From Harmonia axyridis (Eukaryota > Arthropoda > Insecta > Coleoptera > Coccinellidae): 64,000 bases of DNA. Numbering within the stretch: position 1 is the first letter of the stretch; the number at the start of each line of letters is the position of its first letter. Location: NCBI RefSeq assembly GCF_914767665.1, contig NC_059502.1, forward strand, positions 50,140,031 through 50,204,030, read 5' to 3'. Both the position numbers and the translations under genes were made by a program. This document shows positions 23,164 through 33,777 of the stretch, in pieces. A model generated the notes under the pieces. It had not been told where the DNA came from. It searched no databases and saw only the letters and a program-made list of their open reading frames with translations.

Positions 23164-24330
23164 GAGTAATTTCATGGCATTCATTTTTTAATATGATTTC
23201 CGGGATATACCACCGCAGCTACGAGTTACATGGTCCATTCCATCAGTCCAATATTTCATTAATTTTTCTGATGATTTTGGCCGAATGACTTTAATATTTC
23301 CAATACTTCTAAAGTTGCTGGTTTATCGGCATAAATCAATGAAAAATCGAGAGGCATTAAGTCACACGAGTGAGGGGGCCAGTTGAAAGGACCACTTGGA
23401 AATAAATTTGTTACCAAATTGAGTTTGGAATAAATTGATGATTAAGCGTGCTGTTTGGCAAGTGCGCCGTCTTGTTGGGACCAAATGTCGTCGATGATCA
23501 ACTGATTGATTTTTGGAATCAAAAATGAAGTCAGCATGGTTCGATGGCTCTCCGTAACAGCAGCTCCTTCGCCATTTCGAAACAAATAAGGACCAAAGAT
23601 GCAGTCAGCTTGTGAACAACACAAAATAGTCAATTTCAATGGATCTAATGTTTATTCGTTAATGGCTTGAGAACTGTCTCTGCTCTATATAACATATAAG
23701 GAAATTTTGCTTTTTGACGAAGCCATAAAACCGGAAATGAGCTTCATCACTAAACATAATTTGAATTCTCAGTTACAAACGATGCTCATTTGGCTTTAGT
23801 TCTTGCAACAGCTGTATTTTATAGGCCTGTAAGCTAGGATCCTCACGTGAAATTTCAGACATAGTTGAAGGACGAAGATTATTGAGTTAAGATCGGCAAC
23901 ATATCGACAGATATTTCAAAGTCGTCATCAATACTTCGCGATATCAAGGCCGTAGGGAGGGGGGGCTTCGTTGTCTTGAGCTCTAGAAAAATATTGTGGA
24001 GTTAGCGATCAATAAAAATATTGATGATACAACAGAAAAGTTGAAACTATTTTCGTTGAAATTAGAAACCTGAACTTTTGAAAAAATTTCGGGGGGTCCG
24101 GAACCCATTGCAATATTTTCTTGTTCAATCACTGCAAGAAATTCTTTCTGTTGGCCGTAAAATGGACGAAGGGCATTATAAACTTTCCGAACAGATTTAT
24201 TTTTTCAAAGTAAATTTTTACAATATGAAAGCGCTGTTCTGATATGATGAATTGCCAAACCTTACTTAACACAAAATATCAATAGTTTGATATTCAACTG
24301 TCAAACCATAGACAACAACCGTTGACACCT
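23164..24330 (-). pseudogene. Degenerate Tc/mariner-type transposase with an insertion
   Basis: Minus-strand frames contain SDEAHFRFYGFVKKQN (about 23755-23705), CSQADCIFGPYLFRNGEGAA (23617-23555) and DDIWSQQDGALAKQHA (23490-23442). The C-terminal LIYADKPATLEVLEILKSFG-like segment follows at 23340-23290. This is the family order SDEAHF, GPYFFENEAG, QQDGAT, VYADKP. A short foreign segment (about 23945-24125) with CG-rich ends interrupts the N-terminal half. There are many stops. Confidence 0.65.
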
Positions 24331-24452
24331 CTTATTCAGCAATTGCTCTTATATTAGGTGTAGTGAAAAAAATCAATAGATTGCTTTAGTTATCTGGATC
24401 ACGCGTTGTACAAGTACGATCGGGTTCCACTGGATGGTATTTAAAAGATGTA

Positions 24453-25093
24453 GGGGAGAGGGAGGTACATGTGGACACGAGTCAGATGTGGACAACACAA
24501 ATTTACCGTCCGTTTGGCGCTGCTGTTAGTAATATATATGGGTAAATTGACCTGCCACTATAGTAGTTCGTCCTTGAGTTTGACAGCAAAAATCGCGGCA
24601 GTTATCTTTTGAGTGAAACTTGTATGTTTTCTGTAGAAATTTGTAAAGAAAACAATGATTTCATATTTACCCAGCATTTTCAAGCAGATGATGGTAAATT
24701 ATGGTCATAATTCTTCCTGAATTGCTGCATGATTCAAGAAACGGTTACTGAAAAGACATTTATAGAGGACTTAGAAGCAGTTTATTTCACTTGTCCTCTT
24801 CTACCACGTTATATAAGTAGCTATGTCCACATGTGCCCCCTGAAGGGGCACAAGTGCCCCCTGTGCCCCATACCTCATGTGCCGCCTGAAGGGGCACAAG
24901 TGGACAAATAGCAGTAGTTACTATTTTCGCTTGTAGCTGAAAAAAATTTTAAAGATAAAATATTTAAATTTCAGTATAAATGGCATAACTCATATTCTTA
25001 GTTGAAGGTTAAAATAATAATTGAATGGAATCAATTTTCCACAGATAAAATTCCAATAATATGAAAAATGTCCGCATGTGCCTCCCTCTCCCT
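24453..25093. mobile_element. TA-flanked TIR element, 641 bp, with GC-rich hairpins
   Basis: Ends are GGGGAGAGGGAGGTACATGT and the right complement AGGGAGAGGGAGGCACATGC, each continuing with GGACA and flanked by TA. The layout resembles the pogo-like element at 49271-51174 (GGGGAAATGCGGACA). Internally, two TGTGCC(C/G)CCTGAAGGGGCAC-type hairpins lie at 24830-24851 and 24879-24900. There is no transposase. It lies in the N-terminal part of the interrupted mariner. Confidence 0.7.
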
Positions 25094-25420
25094 TACTGTA
25101 AATGCGCAAATTCGTTTCGGTTATTTCGATGTTGAAGATGAACCACGCACTGGAAGCCAATTGTCGAAAAAGTCGATGGAATCATAGACATTAACGAGTT
25201 AACGCAAAAAACGACCGAATTTCCATCGCAGAATCGCTTCTGAATCGCAACAAAATCAACCCATTTTTGAAGCGGGTGATGACTGTTGATGAACAGTCAA
25301 TCACTTTCGATAACGTCAAGAGAAAAAGGTCTTGGTCGAAACACGTTGATCCGGCGGAAATGGTAGGCTAGGATTGACAGCCAGGAAGTTTTGGCTGTGT
25401 GTTTGGTGGGATTATCTACT

Positions 25421-26723
25421 GAAGGGTGTTTTTTAAGAGTTATAGAACTTTGAATTGCAATAAAACAACGATGGATTATTCGATTGACATGAATTTTAAT
25501 TATCCACAAGATAATCTTGTGGCATTACATTTTGAATACGATTTCTGGCATATGACCACCACGACTGGCTCGAATGTAGTCCAATCTGGACGTCCAATTT
25601 TCGATTAATTTTTCCAACATTTGTGGCCGTATATCGGCAATAACAGGGCGAATGTTGTCTTCCAAATGGTCAAGGGTTTGTGGCCTATCCGCATAGAACA
25701 ATGACTTTACATAGCCCCATAGATAGTAATCTAGCGGTGTTAAATCACAAGATCTTGGAGGCCAATTCACAGGTCCAAAACGTGAAATTAGGGCGGTCAC
25801 CAAACGTGTCTTTCAATAAATCGATTGTGGCACAAGGTGTGTGACATGTTGTGCCGTCTTGTTGGAACCACAGCTCCTGGTCATCATGGTTGTTCAATTC
25901 AGGAATGAAAAAGTTAGTAATCATGGCTCTATACCGATCACCATTGACTGTAACGTTCTGGCCATCATCGTTTTTTGAAGAGGTACGGACCAATGATTCC
26001 ACCAGCCCATAAAGCGCACCAAACAGTCAGTTTTTCTGGATGTAACGGTGTTTCGACATACACTTGATGATTAGCTTCACTTCAAATGCGGCAGTTTTGT
26101 TTGTTGACGTAGCCATTCAACCAGAAGTGCGCTTCATCGCTAAACAAAATTCGCTTATGGAAATCGGGAACAACGGCAATCTCATTTTGGGCCCATTCGA
26201 CGAATCTACGCCTTACTTGATGATCGTTTGGCTTCAATTCTTGCAAGAGTTGGATTTTGTAAGCACGCAAACCAAGATCCTCCCGCAAAATCTTTCATAA
26301 AGTGGATGGACACAGATCCAATTCCTGTGCTCGATGGCGGATAGACTCATTCGCGTTTTCCTCAAGGCTACGCTCTACAGCAGGAATAGCTTCTTCTGTA
26401 CGCACCGTACGGCGTCTCTGGGGATGCGAGTACTCAATAAGAGTAAACGTGGTGCGAAAACGTTCCATGGTTGATCGAATTAACTGCTCTGATGGACGAT
26501 TTTGTCGACGATAAAATGGACGTAGTGCGCGATACGTATTCCGCACAGAACCATTATTTTCGAAATAAAATTGCACTATTTGCAAGCGTTGTTCAGGCGT
26601 GAGTCTATTCATGATGAATTGCCAAACCAAACTGAGAATAAGTCACTTGACAGCTGTTGAATCAGTCGCCATCTTGAACAGTAATGCCAACTTAAAGTTA
26701 TATACCTCGAAAAAAATACCCGT
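25421..26723 (-). mobile_element. Near full-length DD41D transposon inside mariner
   Basis: About 1.3 kb, same family as 20907-21842. The 5' end is at right (complement ACGGGTATTTTTTTCGAGG) and the 3' end at left (GAAGGGTGTTTTTTAAGAG). It interrupts the mariner sequence between ATTATCTACT and CTGTTTCCTTATGGC. All transposase domains are present but broken by a nonsense codon and frameshifts. Confidence 0.8.
25525..26630 (-). pseudogene. DD41D transposase, full-length but disabled
   Basis: On the minus strand the frame begins MNRLTPEQRLQIVQFYFENN (ATG at about 26612) with the paired helix-turn-helix region (NRPSEQLIRSTMERFRTTFT). A Trp-to-stop change (TGG to TGA) follows CPSTL at about 26296. 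It continues with LREDLGLRAYKIQLLQE, ILFSDEAHFWLNGYVNKQN (first Asp), LTVWCALWAGGIIGPYLF, FQQDGTTCHT (second Asp) and PPRSCDLTPLDYYLWG (third Asp, 41 residues on). An extra A near 25975 and a further shift near 25800 break the frame. The intact family length would be about 345 residues. Confidence 0.8.
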
Positions 26724-26905
26724 TATAAGCTGTTTCCTTATGGCACAACTGTTAACTCGGAACTGTTATATAAACAATTGGACCGTCTGAAAGAAGCAAT
26801 AGCACAGAAGCGGCCTGCTTTGGCCAATAGGAGAGGAATGGTATTCCATCAGGACAACGCCAGGCCACACACAGTTCATAGCGGCTCTCCAGATGCTCCG
26901 AGAGC

Positions 26906-27930
26906 TTAGTTATAGACCAACATCTAAAATGTGGACGAGCATGTGTTTTACTTGACTAGGAAACTGCGTGATATAGATAGTATAGATATAGATTGTATAG
27001 ATTTAGATTATATAGATTTAGATATTTGAAAAAAAAATTCGGATCCAAAAAAAACTTACGAATACTCTATTGCGCATTGGTTCAATCTCAACTTTTCTAT
27101 GATATAATTGGATAGGAGGGTATCTTGGACACTCATGAGATAAGTTAAGATGTATTGCAGGAAAGCATTTTAAAAATCATATATGGAAAAACAAGAACAT
27201 TTACCACAAATATAATATACGAACTATCAGAGGTACTGGATATACGTCAAATATATGCACAAAAAATAATAATAAATATCAAACAAGAAAAAATACCAAT
27301 CATTTTAAGAGGACACAACTATTCCATGAGAGCAGGACACGACAAATTCAGTAGAACTAAAGCAGATAAAAGAATAGGTCAGAGATGCTGTAGATATATA
27401 GCCCCAAGATTGTACCCGATTGTGCCAGTGAGAATAAGAAAAATTGAAAACATTAATAAATTCAAGAAAGAAATAAAAAAAATAGTTACTAGAAGTGGAT
27501 CGAAACTCAATAAATGATATAATAAATTCAACTCAAAATATCGTGAATCAACATTAAAATTGAGGAAACTATTTAAGACCTTCCAATTACCGACATCGAC
27601 CTATGAATCCCGAAATTTCAATAACGAAGATGACACCCACCGAAATACGAAAAACCAAACTGCTACCTGATGTTGACGTTCCCTGATGAAGACGAAAATT
27701 TCCTAATGTGACCGAATAGAGAATTTTTTTAGTTAGTTTATGATTAACTGTAATCGAAATTGTAGCAAAATTTTTTCAATTAGTGCCTCACCGTTTACAA
27801 TATGATTTTTTATTTTCAAACAGCTGTATACAGTTAGCACCTCTCAGTGTAAATAACTGACAGTTATTTTTTAGAGTTGTTAGATAGTTGTGAAAAACTG
27901 ACCAATAAACTCTTATATTATTATTATTAC
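26906..27930 (+). mobile_element. Non-LTR retrotransposon 3' fragment inserted in mariner
   Basis: It separates two parts of the mariner transposase frame. The 120-codon frame at 27155-27517 ends in RIGQRCCRYIAPRLYPIVPV and IRKIENINKFKKEIKKIV. This is the GQR.F.Y.GP.LYN.LP..IR...N...FK..LK tail of CR1/Jockey-type elements. The segment terminates in a (TTA)n tail at 27920-27930 right where mariner coding resumes. An (ATAGAT)n-like microsatellite at 26975-27030 lies near its ill-defined 5' edge. Confidence 0.6.
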
Positions 27931-28139
27931 CTTATAGTCCGGACCTGACACCAAGTGAATTTTTTGCCAATAGGGCTTCTATTAGAGAGGCATAATGATT
28001 TCACCTTCCAAATGGCAGCAAGTTATCGAACAAAACGCATATTTGACCTAAATCATATCATTCTAACTATGGTAATCAAAGCCTTGTTTTTGATGCAAAA
28101 ATAATTGAGTTCTGTTTACAACACCTTATAATTGTAATT

Positions 28140-29950
28140 CCTGTTGGTTAGAAATCTTTTTTCAACGTAGGACGTACGTAGATTTTGACGATTAATTTCA
28201 AATTTCATCAATTCATATTGATTTGAGTCTTTTCCTTCCTATTTAGATTTTGCTGAAAGTGTGTATGTCACTTGAAAACCATAGCCATATCAGTTTACGT
28301 GACCAATGTACCGTTCCAATTCCAGTGGAACCTTCTCCTGACGATAGATCAGTAATCGTAATGTTTTTTATCACCCATTCATTGCTCCAAACCCGGCTTC
28401 AGAATGACTACGGAAATTTTGAATTGCAGGTCTGAGTTTAACGACGTCCTATATTATTTTAATTGTTTGGGTTTTTATTCTCAATCCCAGAGCGGAACTC
28501 GATGCCATTTGTTTTTCTTTTCTGTGCAAAGTGAATTTCGGTCGGTAATGCAGCAAGAGTTATGATTATTTGTGTTAGTTATGAGGTCGCCTCCGAAAGA
28601 ATATGGAAGAGGTAAAAAGGGACGTTGTGCATACCAATGCTGAAATATTCCATCTCATGGTCCATTCACTAATGAAACACTATTTAGGGTTTCCGTGGAA
28701 AAAATGAAACATTCATACTTTGTCTTATTCGTTCGGCCGTCCTATGCTATAATTAGAAGTGTTTGTGATGTTAGAATTGCCCATTTGGCAAAAATTTTTG
28801 AATTGAGATTCGAAGACAATTTTTAGTAGTGGTTTGGCGTATTTGGCAAGAAAACTCCTACCCAAATTTCTTTATATACATTCTATACAAAATTGAAATG
28901 CAAAACTCAACTTGGATAGAGCAAGTTTCACCGATTCCTTGGATTTTCACGATGAATTAAATGAGACCTGAAGATTGTTTTTTGCAATCAAAATACCAGA
29001 TCTCGAGAGGAAGAAACTACAGTAGGTACCCCAATTTCCATTCGGCAAAGTTGATGTTATAACGCTGGAAACTAACTTCAGATACAATTTCATGAAGCAG
29101 GCATATTCTCCATTTCAAGGAGAAGGTACTTCAGGAACCAGATTGATTCGATGTATTTACTATTCCAGTTTTCGAGGAATGTTCTTGCATTTAAATCCAA
29201 AAAGAGGTTTCTCCTTGTAATTTTCATATTCCAATGAAGGTTCTTCTTATGATGTTTCAGTTGCAAGGGAGTTTTCTGTTGTTAAAATCTCAAGAGGTGT
29301 TCTTGGTAATCTTTCAATCCAAAGAGAGTTGTCAGTATCCAAACATAAATCTCACTGATAAATTAAATTTTAAATCTAAATCCAGCTAGTAATAGCCGAA
29401 ATGTGAAAAAACGTATGTATATTTTGTCTCAAAGATTATCCCAAAATCTTACAGAAAATTCGCTCTGTTCCTTTCTCTGAATACGCGCTTTCGTAGCCGC
29501 ATCATCGGCGGCCAATCACGTACGATGAATCGACAAATTATCGCGTCTTTGCAAATTCCAGTAGCGTAACATAAATTGGAGCATGCAAAATCGTTGCTTG
29601 TTATTTTCCTAAAAATGATTTCTTCAATTTCAATTTTCAGTAACAGAATGCCTACTCCTATAAATAATGACGATAATATTATATTTTTAATATTGAGCCT
29701 CTAACAGTCTCAAACGATAAGGTTCGATTCACTGATGAAGAATCCATGGACAAATTTAATTATGTCTATCTGTCTGGGCGTAAACATTATCTCTTTCGAA
29801 CAAAACCTCTCATTTTTCAGAGCATAGGTTCGAATATTGAAAGCCGCGGTTGAGTTTGTTGATGGGCAAAATAGAGGGGTTCTCCAATAAGGAATTTCAT
29901 TTTGAATAGCCTGGTATTTGGATAGATGTTCTTTTAAAGCCGTCTTCTTT
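28140..29950. other. Stretch without recognised genes
   Basis: There is no open frame above 61 codons and no transposon motifs. 29490-29560 is locally CpG-rich and contains a CCAAT-type sequence (GGCCAATCACG), which could be promoter-like but has no supported gene next to it. Confidence 0.35.
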
Positions 29951-29959
29951 CGACATGTG

Positions 29960-30235
29960 ACTAGTAAAAACTACGCCATCACTAAAAATGAAACGCTACA
30001 CGCTTCAACAACGCATTGAAATTGTTGAAATATTCTAGAAAAATGGTGAAAATTCTTCATTCACATTTCGCAAAACTAAAACACTTTCCGGTAGTCGTGA
30101 AGCACCTTCTCGGCCGGCCATAGTAAAACTAAAGACTTAAACTTAAACTGAAATCTTAAGGCTCTTGAAGTTCAGTTCACACAAGTTCTCAATCCGATCG
30201 ATCACCAGCAACGTCGTTACTACGCTCAATATGTT
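29960..30235 (+). pseudogene. Tc/mariner-type transposase N-terminal fragment
   Basis: Translation from the ATG at about 29988 gives MKRYTLQQRIEIVEIF, then an EKMVKILHSHFAKLKHF-like frame, REAPSRPAIVKL and LKVQFTQVLNPIDHQQRRYYAQ. This is the helix-turn-helix half of the same transposase family (MKRYTLQQRIEIVEIYYKNG... KVQLTQELKP.DHQQRR). It lacks the catalytic domain entirely. The copy at 30860-31720 lies about 0.6 kb downstream in opposite orientation. Confidence 0.6.
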
Positions 30236-30859
30236 CAATATATTGCGTTAATATTCTGATTCATTAAGTTTCTAAGAATAACAATCTGATATAATAACAG
30301 TTCTTATTGTGTTTTACGAAATATCTATTGTTGCATTTGACAATACCAAACCATTTCTATGTTCAATTCGATAGAAGGTCGATAAAAGTTTCCTGTAACA
30401 CGCCGAGTCTATTTCAGTACATTTCAATCATATCGTGTACGTAGGTGTTTATCCTTCCTACACAAAAATATGAGAAATAAAAAGAATATCTTGCGAATAA
30501 TGCTCCATACATAGCTTCAGAGCGTTCCATCGCAAATTCGTAGGAGTAACTAACTTCTGTAACAAGAGAATATATGAGTGGGCAGGTATTCGTTAAGTGT
30601 AAGTGAACTGTAAACTATTTCATATTCTGTAAACTCCTCAACTTACAACGAAATTATATATTACTCCATTTTATCCTGCTTCATTTTTAATGAGAATTGT
30701 TACAATGCTTAGTGGTGGATGTCTTATTCGTAGTTCCATAAGACGGATATTAATTAATCTTGGTATGATATAAATCGATAGGGAATAGCGCTGCTATTAT
30801 ACCTTTTAAGGATGAATAGATACACAATATTTATGTCAAGAGTTTCCTAATAGAAGGTT

Positions 30860-31720
30860 AAATTTCGAAAGAAAAATGAGTTCATTTTAAGAGAAATCAA
30901 TTAATGTTTATTTAATTGTAAGGTTACAGATATACCATGGATGGAATACGACATCAATCGAAGTGCCGCCATGATTATGGTTGCAGTACCATATTCATTT
31001 CATGAAATTTCCCATGAACAGCTGATGCAGCTGTATGTCCTTGATAACTTCAAGAATTCCATCTTTACGGCCGTGAATCAATTTTGGAGCATTGGCATAT
31101 ATCTCATTTTTCACGTGGCCCCCAAAAAAAGTCTGAAGGTGTTAAATCACTAGATCTCGAAGGCCAATTGTGATCACCTCTTTGGGAAATTTCGTTGCTT
31201 TGGTGGTACGTAGCGTCTTCTTGTTGAAAATAAACATCGTATACATCATTAATTTCCGATGAGAATCTGAATCATTTCGATGCAATTCAAGAACCCAATT
31301 TGCGAAGATACGACTTTTTGGTGATCGACCGACTTGGGTTCTGGTGTTGAAATTCCTAAACCCTAAGAACTGAGTTTGTATGCAGAATACTGTGCAATTT
31401 GTTCGTGGAATGCCCAATTTCCTAGATCAACGAGGAATATGTCAACCCTACGAGTCACAACAGCAATATTCTGAGTTGTTTTTAAGCCGTTTTGCTATGG
31501 CTGGCCGAAACGGTGCTTCACTAATACCCAAAAATGCCTTAGTTTTGCGAACTGTGAGCATAAAATTTTCTTCATTGAAGCGTGTACCGTTCCAGTTTTT
31601 GTAATGGCATAGTTTTTATTTGTCAAATGTCAAAAGATGATTACTTCAAAAGTAACAGTTGTTCAGATTGCGGGTTCTTCAAAATGAGGTCTCTTATTGT
31701 AGAATCCTGTACAATTCCCA
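30860..31720 (-). pseudogene. Degenerate DD41D-like transposase with both ends
   Basis: Minus-strand reading gives SLAMAGRNGASLIPKN-type N-terminal traces complementary to 31620-31490. It continues ILHTNSVLRV.EFQHQNPSRSPKSRIFANWVLELHRND (31390-31265), FNKKTLRTTKATKFPKEVIT (QQDGAT equivalent lost), NWPSRSSDLTPSDFFLGGHV (about 31175-31115), KNEIYANAPKLIHGRKDGI and GGTSIDVVFH (30970-30940). The family 3' flank (TTTTAAGAGAAATCAAT) lies near 30887 and is shared with the BRI3-intron copy. It is inactive. Confidence 0.65.
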
Positions 31721-31869
31721 TTTCCTTTCAATAGATTTTCTTGTTGTTTTAATAGTTCATCAGAAATATAATCATCATCATCATCATTCTCATATAATAA
31801 TAAAATATAATATAAAAATTTGTCACGAATTTGGACAATGCTTTATTTTTCTCACAAGTATACTTCTGC

Positions 31870-31904
31870 AAACGTTTTGGAGGCGATTTCCTCCTTCTTC
31901 AGGG
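31870..31904 (-). ncRNA. Hammerhead-like motif in the Penelope pseudo-LTR
   Basis: On the minus strand CTGAAGA (31902-31896) is followed by a small stem GGAGG...CCTCC and then AAAAC, in place of the hammerhead GAAAC. A diverged inverted copy is at 33096-33126. Hammerhead motifs are known in Penelope-like element terminal repeats. Here the first conserved box is CTGAAGA rather than CTGATGA and the second has lost its G, so activity is unlikely. Confidence 0.4.
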
Positions 31905-32308
31905 CTAAAAAACAAAAGGACATTTAACAAACAATAACAAGGACAGCTTCTGAAACTAACCTCAAGAATATCGAGTTTTCGAGAAAACAGCAATAAGCAT
32001 TATTTCATAAAAAAAAATAATAATAAAATAAATTACAATTGGGTATAACGTCGCCAGAGTCAGAACAGAAATGTCAAATAAAAAACACAGACAAACATGA
32101 AATTTCAAATGTCAAATATTACAATCACAGATAGGTCTTTTTCTTTCTGTCAAGTTATATTCTTCGTGTATTCCTTTGTTATGTATCACGTCACATCCAA
32201 CAAGATATTATAAAAATAGCTGAGGTTGTTTACATCTTCTCTAAAGTTTACGGTGTTGTTTCTCCTGATGGAAATCATCTCACTTATATTTATCTTATAA
32301 CCATTGTT

Positions 32309-32827
32309 CTACACATCTAGTATTTCCACATCCTCAAAGTTGAAATTATGACCTTCACTGAACACATGATAATTAAGGGCAGTCTTTTCCTTGTTGTTTT
32401 TATTTCTTGTATCATATTTGTGTTGTTTTATACGATTTTTTAAGTACTGCCGAGTTTGTCCTGTGTAACTCTTGTCACAATCCAAGCATGGTATCTTGTA
32501 AACAGATGATAATAGTTCTTTTTTGTTGGTTTCCTTCAATCTTGAGAAGAATCTGTTGGTGGTAGAAATGTTGTAGAAAGCGCATGTGCAATTTAACTCC
32601 CTGATAATATTTTGAATTCTGTAAGACAGGCCCTCGAAGGGGAACCTGTGAATAGATTTTGTGGTATCCTCTGAGATGGAACCTGATATATTGTCTTCTT
32701 CCTTATTTTGAATTTTCTTTATGAGGTATACAGGATAGTTTTTATGTGTAAGAATGTTCTTTACACTGTTCAAATTAGTCTTGCGATATTCTCCATCACT
32801 CAATTTCAACGCTCTATTTTGAATCAA
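32309..32827 (-). pseudogene. Penelope-like element C terminus with GIY-YIG endonuclease
   Basis: This open frame of 172 codons is the linker after the reverse transcriptase (INRALKLSD, NLNSVKNILTHKNYP, IHRFPFEGLSYRIQNIIREL) followed by a GIY-YIG nuclease. Its motifs are VYKIPCLDCDKSYTGQT (GIY and YIG strands, with the CxxC of Penelope-type endonucleases) and YLKNRIKQHKYDTR (catalytic Arg). It also has the NYHVFSEGHNFNFEDVEILD segment with the terminal acidic residue. In intact elements this nuclease nicks target DNA for reverse transcription. The reading frame is clean, so the insertion is fairly young, but without the reverse transcriptase the copy is not autonomous. Confidence 0.85.
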
Positions 32828-33559
32828 GTTGTTAGCTACGTTTATCTTTTGTGTGGTTCTATGCTCATAAGACTAATTTGAAAAGTGTAAAGAATATTCT
32901 TACACAAACAACTATCCTGTATACCTCATAAATAGATCTATCAAGAAAATTCAAAATATTACTTATTGTAATTGAATCCCGCAAATTTTATGAGATAATA
33001 CTTAATTGCTGTTTTCTCGAAAACTTGATATTCTTGAGGTTAGTTTCAGAAGCTGTCCTTGTTATTGTTTGTTGAATGTCCTTTCGATTTTATCCCTGAA
33101 GAAGGAGGAATTGCCTCGGACACGTTGGCAAAAGTAAACTTGTGAGAAAAATAAAGCATTGTCCACATTCCTGACAAGTTTTTATATTATATTGTTTATC
33201 ATAGACGAAAACCAAACTGATATTTATTTATTTATACTGTGACAAACAGACATAATCTAATTACATGTAGCAGTGTGAAAGCAATATAACTATAAATCTT
33301 AAATCTAAACATCTATAATAGAATTTTTCAATTATTTGCGAGAATTTTTCAATTTCGCTGAATACTGCTCAAATCGATAATATCGAAGAAAGGCTAGATA
33401 AACATCGAGGTAACATGAATCGCGAATTGACAATTTTTCATGAATCAAAATTTCTCACCCTCCATACAATTTGTTAAAAGCAGACTATTGTTGCGAAAAT
33501 AACAATTAATCACCGGCTAATCCCAGGATTTGGTGCAGAACCAACGGCCGCAATTTATG

Positions 33560-33735
33560 GATGCACGATATGTAGCGCCGGAAAATGGACAGACGGACTG
33601 ACGCAGATTGGATATTAGGTAGGGCATTTACTCAGAATTGAATTAATGTGGAAGCAATTGGTTACAGACGTGTTATACGTGATATGTCATTTGCGACTTT
33701 GGCTCGTCATCACTAGATTAAGGGATCTGATGCTG
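33560..33735 (+). pseudogene. Possible pogo-type helix-turn-helix fragment
   Basis: The frame reads KMDRRTDADWILGRAFTQN, then (after one stop) INVEAIGYRRVIRDMSFATLARH. This resembles the N-terminal psq-type helix-turn-helix of pogo/Tigger transposases (W....L..AVEAI..G.S.R.A...Y.IP.STL.RH). The match is short and degraded, and chance similarity is possible. Confidence 0.3.
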
Positions 33736-33777
33736 ATATGATTAGAAGTCCGAGAAGAAAATAACAGAATTTTATGG

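Larger units (their letters stand above)
24354..28138 (+). mobile_element. Mariner copy interrupted by three other elements
   Basis: The mariner ends are TTAGGTGTAGTGAAAAAAAT at 24354 and TATAAGGTGTTGTAAACAGA (complement) at 28138. Its pieces are 24354-24450, 25096-25420, 26726-26905 and 27931-28138. Protein traces in order are FGYFDVEDEPRTG, GLTARKFWLCVWWDYL, QLDRLKEAIAQKRPALANRR with VFHQDNARPHT, and finally PYSPDLTPSEFF with WQQVIEQN. The gaps hold a 641-bp TIR element, a DD41D transposon and a non-LTR fragment. It is dead. Confidence 0.75.
31805..33195 (-). mobile_element. Penelope-like element, 5'-truncated, with inverted terminal copies
   Basis: The body reads on the minus strand. Its 3' terminal segment (31805-31995) is repeated in inverted orientation at 33006-33195, and a part of the body (about 32700-32830) is repeated inverted at 32870-32965. 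Terminal repeats (pseudo-LTRs) and inverted 5' copies are typical of Penelope-like elements. A (ATC)n/(ATA)n microsatellite (31766-31815) flanks the 3' end. Reverse transcriptase motifs are absent, lost by 5' truncation. Confidence 0.8.

Noticed and set aside
27678..27705. CCCTGATGAAGACGAAAA, hammerhead-like
   Set aside because: There is no room for stem II between the boxes and no cleavage triplet with flanking stem I pairing.
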